Source: an uncultured Collinsella sp. (GTDB lineage: Bacteria > Actinomycetota > Coriobacteriia > Coriobacteriales > Coriobacteriaceae). From it: a DNA stretch of 34,924 nucleotides. The position numbers were made by a program, and so were the translations under genes. The stretch spans positions 1-34,924 of the forward strand of contig URLR01000015.1 in assembly GCA_900548815.1 (NCBI GenBank), in the 5' to 3' direction. Under the pieces are notes generated by a model that searched no databases, was not told where the DNA came from, and worked only from the letters and a program-made list of their open reading frames with translations. Below, piece by piece: positions 16,387-23,135 of this stretch (positions within the stretch are counted from its first letter, which is position 1; every line of letters begins with the position of its first letter).

Positions 16387-16414
16387 TTGCAATATACCGT
16401 AAAACTTCTACTAT
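16387..16414 (+). promoter_or_regulatory. Promoter of the higBA module
   Basis: A -35 box TTGCAA (16387-16392) and a -10 box TACTAT (16409-16414) are separated by 16 bp. They lie just upstream of AAGGAG (16417-16422) and the toxin ATG at 16429. The transcript leader would be very short. A palindrome overlaps the -10 box. Confidence 0.6.
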
Positions 16415-16419
16415 AGAAG
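16405..16419. promoter_or_regulatory. Palindromic operator overlapping the higBA -10 box
   Basis: CTTCTA-CTA-TAGAAG is a perfect 6+6 inverted repeat covering the -10 box. Toxin-antitoxin operons are commonly repressed by their own HTH antitoxin at such sites, so binding by the HigA-like protein at 16811 is inferred. Confidence 0.5.
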
Positions 16420-16428
16420 GAGAAAGGT

Positions 16429-16824
16429 ATGTCAAATCAGCTGCATCGGTACCGTATCGTGCTTGATTACATTGAACCTTGGCTTGATGAGCAGGATGAA
16501 GCTACGCTGAAGCAGATTTATGCAGACCTTTTGGTGCTCGAGAAGGAAGGTCCCAGCCTTGGTCGTCCGCTGGTTGACCGCGTAAAGGGCTCGAAGCTTC
16601 ATCATTTAAAGGAGCTGAGAGTGACGTCGTGTGGTGGGCAGGTGATTCGCATCCTCTTCGCCTTTGACCCCAAGCGCCAGGCGGTATTGCTATTGGCGGG
16701 TGATAAGTCGCGAGCGGGATCGTCAAGGGCAAAATGGAACGGTTGGTATGCGATCAACATTCCAAGGGCCGAGCAAATATACCGTCGCCACGTAAGGAGG
16801 CTCGATCGAGATGGAACTGCATGA
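16429..16824 (+). CDS. higB: HigB/RelE-like type II toxin
   Basis: A 131-aa protein of the RelE/ParE superfamily, phage Gp49-like (DUF891) branch. The family signatures are LEKEGPSLGRPLVDRVKGS, HHLKELRV, RILFAFDPKRQAVLLLAGDK and the IPRAEQIYRRH tail. Members are usually mRNA interferases that cleave messages on the ribosome and are neutralised by a co-encoded HTH antitoxin. The GDKSRAG...WNGWY segment is intact, so the toxin is probably functional. It is first in a two-gene operon and overlaps the antitoxin by 14 bp, the toxin-first order typical of higBA. The module separates prmC from tsaC, genes commonly found together, which suggests insertion into a conserved neighbourhood. Confidence 0.88.
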   Translation: MSNQLHRYRIVLDYIEPWLDEQDEATLKQIYADLLVLEKEGPSLGRPLVDRVKGSKLHHLKELRVTSCGGQVIRILFAFDPKRQAVLLLAGDKSRAGSSRAKWNGWYAINIPRAEQIYRRHVRRLDRDGTA

Positions 16825-17113
16825 GTATATGGAATCTCGCGGGATAACACGCGACTCCATTACCGCCGAGCAGGAGAGGACTCGCGATCGTATCGAAGCC
16901 TATAAGCTTGCTCAGATTCGCAGGTTAAAAGATCTAACACAGGCGTCGGTCGCCCAGTCGATGGGCGTTTCTCAAAAACGTGTATCCGAGCTCGAGCGTG
17001 GGGAGTTGGGTTCGATGAGGCTCGACACGCTGAGCAGGTACGCAGAGAGCCTCGGCGGAAAACTGGTTGCAAGCATCGAGTTTCCCGATCGTACCGTTAC
17101 GCTTGCGCGCTAA
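16811..17113 (+). CDS. higA: HigA-like XRE-family antitoxin
   Basis: A 100-aa protein with a Cro/CI-type helix-turn-helix in its second half (LTQASVAQSMGVSQKRVSEL, then ERGELGSMRLDTLSRYAESLGG). It ends in a short beta segment (LVASIEFPDRTV). This is the usual fold of antitoxins paired with DUF891 toxins; it would bind HigB and repress the operon. Its ribosome site, AAGGAGG near 16795-16801, lies inside the toxin gene and its start overlaps the toxin end, indicating translational coupling. The 17114-17261 gap that follows has no recognisable terminator. Confidence 0.9.
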   Translation: MELHEYMESRGITRDSITAEQERTRDRIEAYKLAQIRRLKDLTQASVAQSMGVSQKRVSELERGELGSMRLDTLSRYAESLGGKLVASIEFPDRTVTLAR

Positions 17114-17261
17114 AAATCTTCAATTAACCCCCTCACTTTCACCGACTACTAGAGCCGCTCACCAAACCAACATGCGCTCTGGGCAAATAGGTTGAATGTT
17201 TCGTGCGAGAATGCCCCACAGTAAACAAACTTGCACCGGAGCGTAAGGGGCTGGCATACAC

Positions 17262-18005
17262 ATGCAGACGGTCTATCGGGTATACGAGGGAACGCGCGAG
17301 CCGCATCGGCTTGCCGTCGAGCGCACGGCCGAGGTGCTCGGCCGCGGCGGCCTGGCCTTGATTCCGACCGAGACCGTCTACGGTGTCGCCGTGGCAGTCA
17401 ACGCCTTCTCGGACGCCGTGCCCCAAGATACAAGCGAATTCCCATCGTGGCCGCGCGATCCGCAGGCTGCCGTCAATGGCGCCGCAGTTCCTGCGCTCGG
17501 CACCGGCTATCGCCGTATCTTCACTCTCAAGCAACGTGAGCTCACGCAAACCGTCGCTTGGCTGGTCGATGGCGTCGAGGCGCTCGACCGCTATGGCGTG
17601 GATATCCCGGAAGATGCCCGCGTACTTGCGCGACGATGCTGGCCGGGAGCCCTGACTATCGTGGTCAAGGCGGCTCCCTGCGTGCCGACCTTTATGCGTG
17701 CTGCCGACGACACCGTGGCCCTGCGCGCTTCGGCCTCTCCCGTGGTCCAAGCGCTCATCCGCGCCTGCGGCAGTCCCCTTGCCTGCACGAGCGCCAACAC
17801 ACACGGCGCGCCCTCGCCGGCAAGCTTTGCCGCCGTCGAAGGTCGCATCCTGGAGGGGGTCGATGTTGCCGTCGACGCCGGCGAGACCCCGTGTCGCGAC
17901 GCCTCGACCATCGTGTCGTTCCAGCACGGCGGGCTCCAGATCCTGCGCCAAGGCGCACTTCCCGCATCAGAGATCGAACGGGTCCTGTCCGACCCGATGC
18001 AATAG
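17262..18005 (+). CDS. tsaC: L-threonylcarbamoyladenylate synthase (Sua5/YrdC family)
   Basis: A 247-aa enzyme that makes threonylcarbamoyl-AMP from threonine, bicarbonate and ATP, the first step of t6A modification of ANN-decoding tRNAs. Visible family motifs: IPTETVYGVA near the N-terminus, RIFTLKQRE (the KxR-type segment), WPGALTIVVKA, VALRASASP and CTSANTHGAPSP. About 35 residues (around AFSDAVPQDTSEFPSW) separate the PTETVYG strand from the RIFTLKQ segment, longer than the usual spacing. The C-terminal Sua5 domain is absent, so this is the short TsaC/YwlC form. ATG 17262 has only a loose ribosome site (AAGGGG, 17245-17250). It probably forms an operon with glpK, 13 nt downstream. Confidence 0.93.
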   Translation: MQTVYRVYEGTREPHRLAVERTAEVLGRGGLALIPTETVYGVAVAVNAFSDAVPQDTSEFPSWPRDPQAAVNGAAVPALGTGYRRIFTLKQRELTQTVAWLVDGVEALDRYGVDIPEDARVLARRCWPGALTIVVKAAPCVPTFMRAADDTVALRASASPVVQALIRACGSPLACTSANTHGAPSPASFAAVEGRILEGVDVAVDAGETPCRDASTIVSFQHGGLQILRQGALPASEIERVLSDPMQ

Positions 18006-18018
18006 AAAGGTGTAAGCG

Positions 18019-19560
18019 ATGTCGTTGAATCTGGGCAGCCTGGGCATGGAAGATGCCTCGTTTAACTTTGGCGGTTCCTACATCATGGCGCTCGACTGCG
18101 GCACCACCTCGGTACTTGCGACCATCGTCGACGAGTACGGCTGCATCGTCGCGCAGGCACGTCGTAGCGTCAAAACCAGCTTCCCGCGTCCCGGTTGGAT
18201 AGAGCAAGACCCCATGGAGGTGCTTGCCAGCCAGATCGGCGTGATGATGGAGGTCCAGTTTAAGAGCGGCATCCATTCTGACCGCATCGCCGCCATCGGT
18301 ATCTCCAACCAGCGCGAGACCACGGTGGTGTGGGACCGCATAAGCGGCCAACCCATCTATAACGCCATCGTGTGGCAATGCCGTCGCACCGCACCTCTGA
18401 TCGACGAGCTGGTTGAGCGGGGCGCAGAAGAGCTGGTGCGCTCCCGCACGGGACTCACGCTCGATCCGTATTTCTCGGCTTCCAAGGTGCAGTGGATCCT
18501 CGACAACGTCGACGGTGCGCGTGAGAGCGCGGCGGCGGGCGACCTCATGTTCGGCACCATCGACACCTGGCTCATCTACAACCTCACCGGCAGTCAGGTC
18601 TTTGCCACCGACTACACCAATGCCAGCCGCACGGCGCTCTTTAATATCCATACGCTCGATTGGGACGACGACCTGCTGGCGCTCTTTGACGTTCCACGTT
18701 CCATGATGCCCGAGGTTCGTTGGAGCTCGGGCGACTACGGCCGCGTCGCGAGCGACATCATGACCAACATGCCGCCCATCATGGGCGTGGCGGGCGATCA
18801 GCAGGCGTCGCTGTTCGGCCACTGCTGCTTCTATCCCGGCCAGACCAAAAACACCTATGGCACGGGTTGCTTTATGCTCATGAACACCGGCGACGAGGTC
18901 GTCGAATCCAAGAACGGTCTGGTCTCCACGATCGGTATCGCCGCGGACGGCAAGATCAGCTATGCGCTCGAGGGTTCTATCTTTGCCGCCGGCTCAACCA
19001 TGAACTGGCTGCGCAACAACATGGGCATCATCTCGAGTGTGAGCGAGTCCGCGCAACTCGCCGCTTCGATCAACGACAACGAGGGCTGCTACTTCGTCCC
19101 CGCCTTTGCGGGTCTGGGCGCTCCCTGGTGGGACCCGCGTGCCCGCGGTATCGTGTGCGGCCTGACCGGTGCCTCGAGTCGCGCGACCATTGTGCGTGCG
19201 GCCTGCGAGTCCATGGCCTACCAGAGTTATGACGTGCTGCGCGCCATGGAGCAGGACGTGGGACTTTCGATTGAGCGCCTGTCCGTCGATGGCGGCGCCT
19301 CACGCAACGAGTTCATCATGCAATTCCAGGCCGACCTGCTGGATATCCCCGTGCTGCAATGCGAGACGGTGGAGACCACGGCAATCGGTGCCGCGTACTT
19401 GGCGGGTCTTGCCGTCGGCTATTGGGAAGACCTGGAAGAACTGGAGCAAAATGCCCAGATCGTTAGGACCTTCCTTCCCCACATGTCCGCCGAGCGCCGC
19501 GAGCAAAACCTTGCGGGCTGGCGTGATGCAGTCAGGCGCTCGCTCAGCATCGCACAGTAG
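18019..19560 (+). CDS. glpK: Glycerol kinase
   Basis: A 513-aa FGGY-family kinase that phosphorylates glycerol to glycerol-3-phosphate with ATP. Residues expected to hold glycerol are present: the Arg-Glu of ISNQRETT, the Trp of IVWQCRRT, the Tyr of LDPYFSASK and the Asp of GVAGDQQAS. The FGGY signature region (YPGQTKNTYGTGCF) and the C-terminal DGGASRNEF nucleotide-binding motif are complete. The N-terminal phosphate-1 loop reads MALDCGTTSVLA where most GlpK have ALDQGTTSSRA, so the Gln and Arg are replaced by Cys and Leu. The start at 18019 adds about 22 residues before MALD; Met at residue 10 is an alternative. No glpF or glpD lies alongside. It sits between tsaC and upp with no link to their functions. 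Confidence 0.93.
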   Translation: MSLNLGSLGMEDASFNFGGSYIMALDCGTTSVLATIVDEYGCIVAQARRSVKTSFPRPGWIEQDPMEVLASQIGVMMEVQFKSGIHSDRIAAIGISNQRETTVVWDRISGQPIYNAIVWQCRRTAPLIDELVERGAEELVRSRTGLTLDPYFSASKVQWILDNVDGARESAAAGDLMFGTIDTWLIYNLTGSQVFATDYTNASRTALFNIHTLDWDDDLLALFDVPRSMMPEVRWSSGDYGRVASDIMTNMPPIMGVAGDQQASLFGHCCFYPGQTKNTYGTGCFMLMNTGDEVVESKNGLVSTIGIAADGKISYALEGSIFAAGSTMNWLRNNMGIISSVSESAQLAASINDNEGCYFVPAFAGLGAPWWDPRARGIVCGLTGASSRATIVRAACESMAYQSYDVLRAMEQDVGLSIERLSVDGGASRNEFIMQFQADLLDIPVLQCETVETTAIGAAYLAGLAVGYWEDLEELEQNAQIVRTFLPHMSAERREQNLAGWRDAVRRSLSIAQ

Positions 19561-19683
19561 GGCTGTGATGGGCTGCTCGATATAACAAACCGCTAAACTA
19601 ATGCATGGCGTGCGGCGGCAACATTGCTTCGCGCCTTGTCAGCAAGGTCGTTTTGCGGCCGCAACGAAAGGGGCAATCAACCC

Positions 19684-20331
19684 ATGACCGTCACCTACGA
19701 CGCGTCCCGTGTGACGCTTGTCGACCACCCGCTCGTCCAGCACAAGCTGTCGATCCTGCGCGACAAAAACACCGGCACCAACCAGTTCCGCCAGCTCGTG
19801 CGCGAACTCGCACTTTTTGACGGCTACGAGGCCATGCGCGACCTGCCCATGGAAGACGTCGAGGTCGAGACCCCCATCACTACCGCCACGTTCAAACAGC
19901 TTGCCGGCAAGAAACTCGCCATCGTGCCCATCCTGCGTGCGGGCCTTGGCATGGTCGACGGCATCCTCGACCTGGTGCCCTCCGCTCGCGTGGGCCACAT
20001 CGGCATGGAGCGCGACGAGGTCACCCACGAGCCGCACGAGTATTACTGCAAGATGCCCAAGGATATCGACCAGCGCATCTGCCTGGTCGTCGACCCCATG
20101 CTTGCCACGGGCGGTTCGGCCGAGATGGCCATCAGCTACCTGCGCGAGCGCGGTGTCAAGGACATCCGCATGCTGTGCATCGTCGCCGCGCCCGAGGGCC
20201 TCAAGTCGCTGACTGAGAAGGATCCTGATGTGCATATCTATACCTGCGCCATCGACGACCATCTCAACGAGGCTGCCTACATCGTTCCCGGCCTCGGCGA
20301 CGCCGGCGACCGCATCTACGGCACGCTGTAA
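19684..20331 (+). CDS. upp: Uracil phosphoribosyltransferase
   Basis: A 215-aa enzyme that salvages uracil to UMP using PRPP. The PRPP-binding motif VVDPMLATGGS is clear, as are LRAGLGMVDG and the C-terminal uracil-binding YIVPGLGDAGDR. The length fits the family (about 208-210). ATG 19684 has AAAGGGG at 19667-19673. The frame remains open 60 bp upstream, but the extra residues do not look like Upp. A terminator-like region follows. Confidence 0.97.
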   Translation: MTVTYDASRVTLVDHPLVQHKLSILRDKNTGTNQFRQLVRELALFDGYEAMRDLPMEDVEVETPITTATFKQLAGKKLAIVPILRAGLGMVDGILDLVPSARVGHIGMERDEVTHEPHEYYCKMPKDIDQRICLVVDPMLATGGSAEMAISYLRERGVKDIRMLCIVAAPEGLKSLTEKDPDVHIYTCAIDDHLNEAAYIVPGLGDAGDRIYGTL

Positions 20332-20373
20332 TCTCTGAGCCATACCGGCTAACGTCGAAAATACGAAGAAATG

Positions 20374-20427
20374 GTGCGCGCGGGCGAGCAAAAGACGTCC
20401 ACGCGCACTCCTGTTAACGGACGTTTT
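20374..20427 (+). terminator. Terminator after upp with a competing hairpin
   Basis: AAAGACGTCC (20391-20400) pairs with GGACGTTTT (20419-20427), one G-U pair included, ending in a T run: a moderate terminator. GTGCGCG (20374-20380) pairs with CGCGCAC (20402-20408) and encloses the left arm of the first stem, so the two hairpins are mutually exclusive. This is the layout of an attenuator, though no ligand or leader peptide is evident. It lies between upp and the ATP synthase promoter. Confidence 0.5.
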
Positions 20428-20523
20428 GCGCTGAGGGGTTCGAGAAAAACGTATTACCGTACCTGCGGCATAAAGAAGGTCTTAAGAAAACGAACAGGTG
20501 CGTATTAACCGATGCTTTTTCGG

Positions 20524-20551
20524 TTGTACTTTAGCGATTGGCTCGTACAAT
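20524..20551 (+). promoter_or_regulatory. Promoter of the ATP synthase operon
   Basis: A -35 box TTGTAC (20524-20529) and a -10 box TACAAT (20546-20551) are 16 bp apart, 62 bp before the first gene of the cluster. A 6-bp inverted repeat, AACCGA (20507-20512) with TCGGTT (20520-20525), touches the -35 box and could be an operator. Confidence 0.65.
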
Positions 20552-20613
20552 AGTCACCAATGTTTGGCGGGAACTGTCCTGTGAGGCGATAAAAAAGGAA
20601 AGTGAGGACGCCA

Positions 20614-20925
20614 GTGTTTCAGATAGCCGATCTGCTCGCTATCGTTGCAGGCGCCATCGCGGGCGCGATTGCCTTCCTTCCCTTTGTCTTTACGCTCAAG
20701 CCGGTTCTTGACGATAAGCAGAATGCGGACATGCTCAAGGGTATGGTGAGTCTGGCGGTCTCGGCAATCGCTCTGCTCGTCTTTACCTTGGTTGTGTTTG
20801 TGTTGTTCGGAGAGGCATTTCGCATGTTCCTCCTGGGCGAGGCGATCGGCTTCGTGGCCTTTATGGCCGCCTGCGCGGTTCGCGTCGCCAAGGCGCTGCG
20901 AGATCCTCATGAGGTCGAAAGGTAA
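20614..20925 (+). CDS. Small membrane protein at the atpI position
   Basis: A 103-aa, very hydrophobic protein with about three membrane helices (around residues 2-28, 43-67 and 70-90) and a short basic tail (RVAKALRDPHEVER). It is first in the ATP synthase cluster, 3 nt before atpB, the place of AtpI/AtpZ, small proteins that assist c-ring assembly or Mg2+ handling. The sequence shows no motif I can name, so the role is inferred from position. GTG 20614 is preferred because GAGG (20604-20607) sits 6 nt upstream; a GTG at 20602 is in frame but too close to its own purine run. Confidence 0.7.
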   Translation: MFQIADLLAIVAGAIAGAIAFLPFVFTLKPVLDDKQNADMLKGMVSLAVSAIALLVFTLVVFVLFGEAFRMFLLGEAIGFVAFMAACAVRVAKALRDPHEVER

Positions 20926-20928
20926 GTC

Positions 20929-21732
20929 GTGGAAATTTTTGAAAAGCTGCCTGATGAGATTAATCATCTGGTCAGCGAGTTCAGCTCCACCCCTGTCGTG
21001 GGCGATCTGAGCTGCGGCATCACGCAGTACTCGTTTTGGCTGATCGTCTCCACGATCGTGCTCCTGATCGTCCTAGCCGTGTTCAAGAAGAAGCAGACCC
21101 TGGTTCCCAAGGGCTTCTTCGTCAACGGTTTCGAGTACATCATCGAGTACGTCGAGAACGATATCGGCAAGGGTGTCGTGGGTGAGAACTGGAAGAAGCA
21201 CTTCCCGTTCCTGTGCTCGCTTTTCCTGTTCATCCTGATCAATAACATGATCGGCCTGATCCCGGGAATGAAGCCCGGCACCGGCGCAATCGGCTCCACT
21301 GCCGCACTCGCCATTTTCGCCTTCGTGTACTTCATCTACTACGGATGCAAGGCTCACGGCGTGATCGGCTACATCAAGAGCCTCGCCCCGCAGGGCGTGA
21401 GCTTCCCGATGAACGTGCTCGTGTGGGTCGTCGAGCTTTTCTCGACCTTCCTGCGCCTCATCACGCTTGCCGTCCGTCTGTTCTGCAACATGTTCGCAGG
21501 ACACGTGGTCATGGGCTCGTTCGCCATCATGGCGAGCATGTTCATGCAGCCGCTGCTTCAGCAGGTTTCCGCGGCCCACGCCGTCGGCGCCCTGCCTTCG
21601 CTGGCCTGGCTTGCCATCCTCATCCTGATCTATGCGATCGAGCTTGTGGTCGGCGCCATCCAGGCTTACGTCTTCACGGTCCTTACCGCCGTGTATGTCT
21701 CCGAGGCAGAGGAGGTCGCGGAGGAGGAGTAG
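20929..21732 (+). CDS. atpB: F-type ATP synthase subunit a
   Basis: A 267-aa integral membrane stator subunit that forms the two ion half-channels against the c-ring. The essential arginine lies in the penultimate helix region, LITLAVRLFCNMFAGHVVMG (Arg equivalent to E. coli Arg210). The last helix has the conserved ELVVGAIQAYVFTVLTAVY with its Glu and Gln. The ILINNMIGLIPG motif of the earlier helix is also typical. It begins with GTG 20929, 3 nt after the previous gene, and ends with an acidic tail (SEAEEVAEEE). Confidence 0.96.
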   Translation: MEIFEKLPDEINHLVSEFSSTPVVGDLSCGITQYSFWLIVSTIVLLIVLAVFKKKQTLVPKGFFVNGFEYIIEYVENDIGKGVVGENWKKHFPFLCSLFLFILINNMIGLIPGMKPGTGAIGSTAALAIFAFVYFIYYGCKAHGVIGYIKSLAPQGVSFPMNVLVWVVELFSTFLRLITLAVRLFCNMFAGHVVMGSFAIMASMFMQPLLQQVSAAHAVGALPSLAWLAILILIYAIELVVGAIQAYVFTVLTAVYVSEAEEVAEEE

Positions 21733-21856
21733 TCTTCCGTTCGTGCCTTAAAGGTAAGGCAATTCGTTAAACCGCCGGTGCCCGTACCCATGGAGCCCGG
21801 CAGTTATAAAAAGGTTATCCTGCGTGAAATAAGACACGCACGACAAAGGAGGAATC

Positions 21857-22051
21857 GTGGGAGTTATCGGTTACGGTCTCGGTGTTATCGGCGCTGGTCT
21901 TGCTATCGGCCTGTCTGCTCTGGGTGCTACGGGTGCTATGGCCCGTCAGCCTGAGGTCCAGGGCCGCGTGTTCACCGTCTTCATCATGGGCTCCGCTTTC
22001 GGCGAGGCTCTGGCTCTGATCGGCTTCGTTGTCGCGCTGATCGTTAAATAG
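21857..22051 (+). CDS. atpE: F-type ATP synthase subunit c
   Basis: A 64-aa two-helix hairpin, slightly shorter than the usual 70-90. Helix 1 is glycine-rich (GLGVIGAGLAIGLSALG), the polar loop is ARQPE and helix 2 carries the ion-binding Glu in FGEALALIGF. The Gln in helix 1 and the Ser after the Glu that mark sodium-binding c-rings are absent, so proton coupling is predicted. GTG 21857 follows a strong AAGGAGG. An in-frame stop at 21830-21832 rules out a longer form. The 124-nt gap before it may help raise expression, since c is needed in many copies. Confidence 0.96.
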   Translation: MGVIGYGLGVIGAGLAIGLSALGATGAMARQPEVQGRVFTVFIMGSAFGEALALIGFVVALIVK

Positions 22052-22066
22052 CACGGAGCGTCAAGT

Positions 22067-22669
22067 ATGAATCTTTCATCCCAGAAGAGCGCGATCGCAC
22101 TCTCCGCGTCCGCGGCCGCGCTGCTCATGCCGGTTTCCGCGTTCGCCGAGGACGGCGCCGCCGGTGCGGACATCCTCATCCCTAAGATGGCGGAGTTCAT
22201 CCCGGCGCTTATCGCCTTCCTGATTATCTGGATCGTGCTGGCCAAGGTCGCCCTGCCGGGCATCATGAAAACCATGGAGGAGCGCGGCAAGAAGATCGAG
22301 GAGAGCCTCGACGAGGCCGAGAAGACCAAGCAGGAGGCTATCGCCAAGCGCGCTGAGTCCGACTCGATCGTCACCGACGCCCGTCGTCAGGCTGCCGACA
22401 TCGTTCTCGAGGCCCGTAAGGACGCCGAGTCCGAGCGTGCCCGTATCATCGAGGCTGCTCACAAGGAGGCCGAGGAGATCATCGCCAAGGCCCATACGAC
22501 CGTCGAGGACGAGCGCAAGTCCATCTACGCCGGTGCCGCGAGCTCCATCGCCGACCTGTCCGTTGCCGTCGCCACCAAGATCGTGGGCGAGGCACTCGAG
22601 GACGATGCCGAGCAGAAGAAGCTCATCGAGCGCTACATCCAGGAAGCAGGTAGCCTGAATGCCGACTAG
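22067..22669 (+). CDS. atpF: F-type ATP synthase subunit b, with N-terminal signal peptide
   Basis: A 200-aa peripheral stalk subunit: one membrane helix (about residues 44-64, FIPALIAFLIIWIVLAKVAL), then a long charged coiled coil (EERGKKIEESLDEAEKTKQE onward) that reaches F1 and binds delta. Unlike E. coli AtpF, it carries an apparent cleavable signal peptide before the helix (MNLSSQKSAIALSASAAALL then MPVSAFA, cleavage before EDG). That gives an extracellular N-terminus after processing. It overlaps atpH by 11 nt. Confidence 0.95.
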   Translation: MNLSSQKSAIALSASAAALLMPVSAFAEDGAAGADILIPKMAEFIPALIAFLIIWIVLAKVALPGIMKTMEERGKKIEESLDEAEKTKQEAIAKRAESDSIVTDARRQAADIVLEARKDAESERARIIEAAHKEAEEIIAKAHTTVEDERKSIYAGAASSIADLSVAVATKIVGEALEDDAEQKKLIERYIQEAGSLNAD

Positions 22670-23135
22670 CCGCTATCAGGACAAGGTGCTCGAGACCTAC
22701 GCGCGTTCCCTTTTGGAAGCCGCCAAGGCCGAGAACCATGTGTTCGAGGACCTCGAGATGGTCGAGCGCTTGGCTTCTGCCAGCCCCGAGATCATCGCCG
22801 TGCTCGACACCATGTCCAAGCGCGACCAGCTCGACCTTCTTCCCAAGGTGGCAGCTGCCTTTAAGTATGTTGCCGAGGAAGACGAGGATGTAGTGGGCGT
22901 GACCGTCACCACGGCGATCCCGCTCGACGACGAGCTGCGTCAAACCATCACTAAGAAATGCGAGCAGGACTTCGGCCGCAAGGTATTCCTTATCGAGCAG
23001 GTCGACCCGTCTATCGTGGGCGGCCTGGTGCTCGAGGCCCGCGGCGAGCGTCGTGACATTTCCGTCAAGACGCAGCTGCGCATCGCGCAGGAGACCCTCG
23101 CAAACTCTGCTAATTCGTACGGAGGTGAAGCCTAA
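22659..23135 (+). CDS. atpH: F-type ATP synthase subunit delta
   Basis: A 158-aa stalk subunit linking the b dimer to the top of the alpha3beta3 head. The N-terminal helical domain begins YQDKVLETYARSLLEAAK. The C-terminal part has the family signature around VDPSIVGGLVLEARGERRDISVKTQLRI. It is slightly shorter than typical delta (about 175-180). Its start lies inside atpF and its stop overlaps atpA (TAATG), indicating translational coupling. Confidence 0.94.
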   Translation: MPTSRYQDKVLETYARSLLEAAKAENHVFEDLEMVERLASASPEIIAVLDTMSKRDQLDLLPKVAAAFKYVAEEDEDVVGVTVTTAIPLDDELRQTITKKCEQDFGRKVFLIEQVDPSIVGGLVLEARGERRDISVKTQLRIAQETLANSANSYGGEA

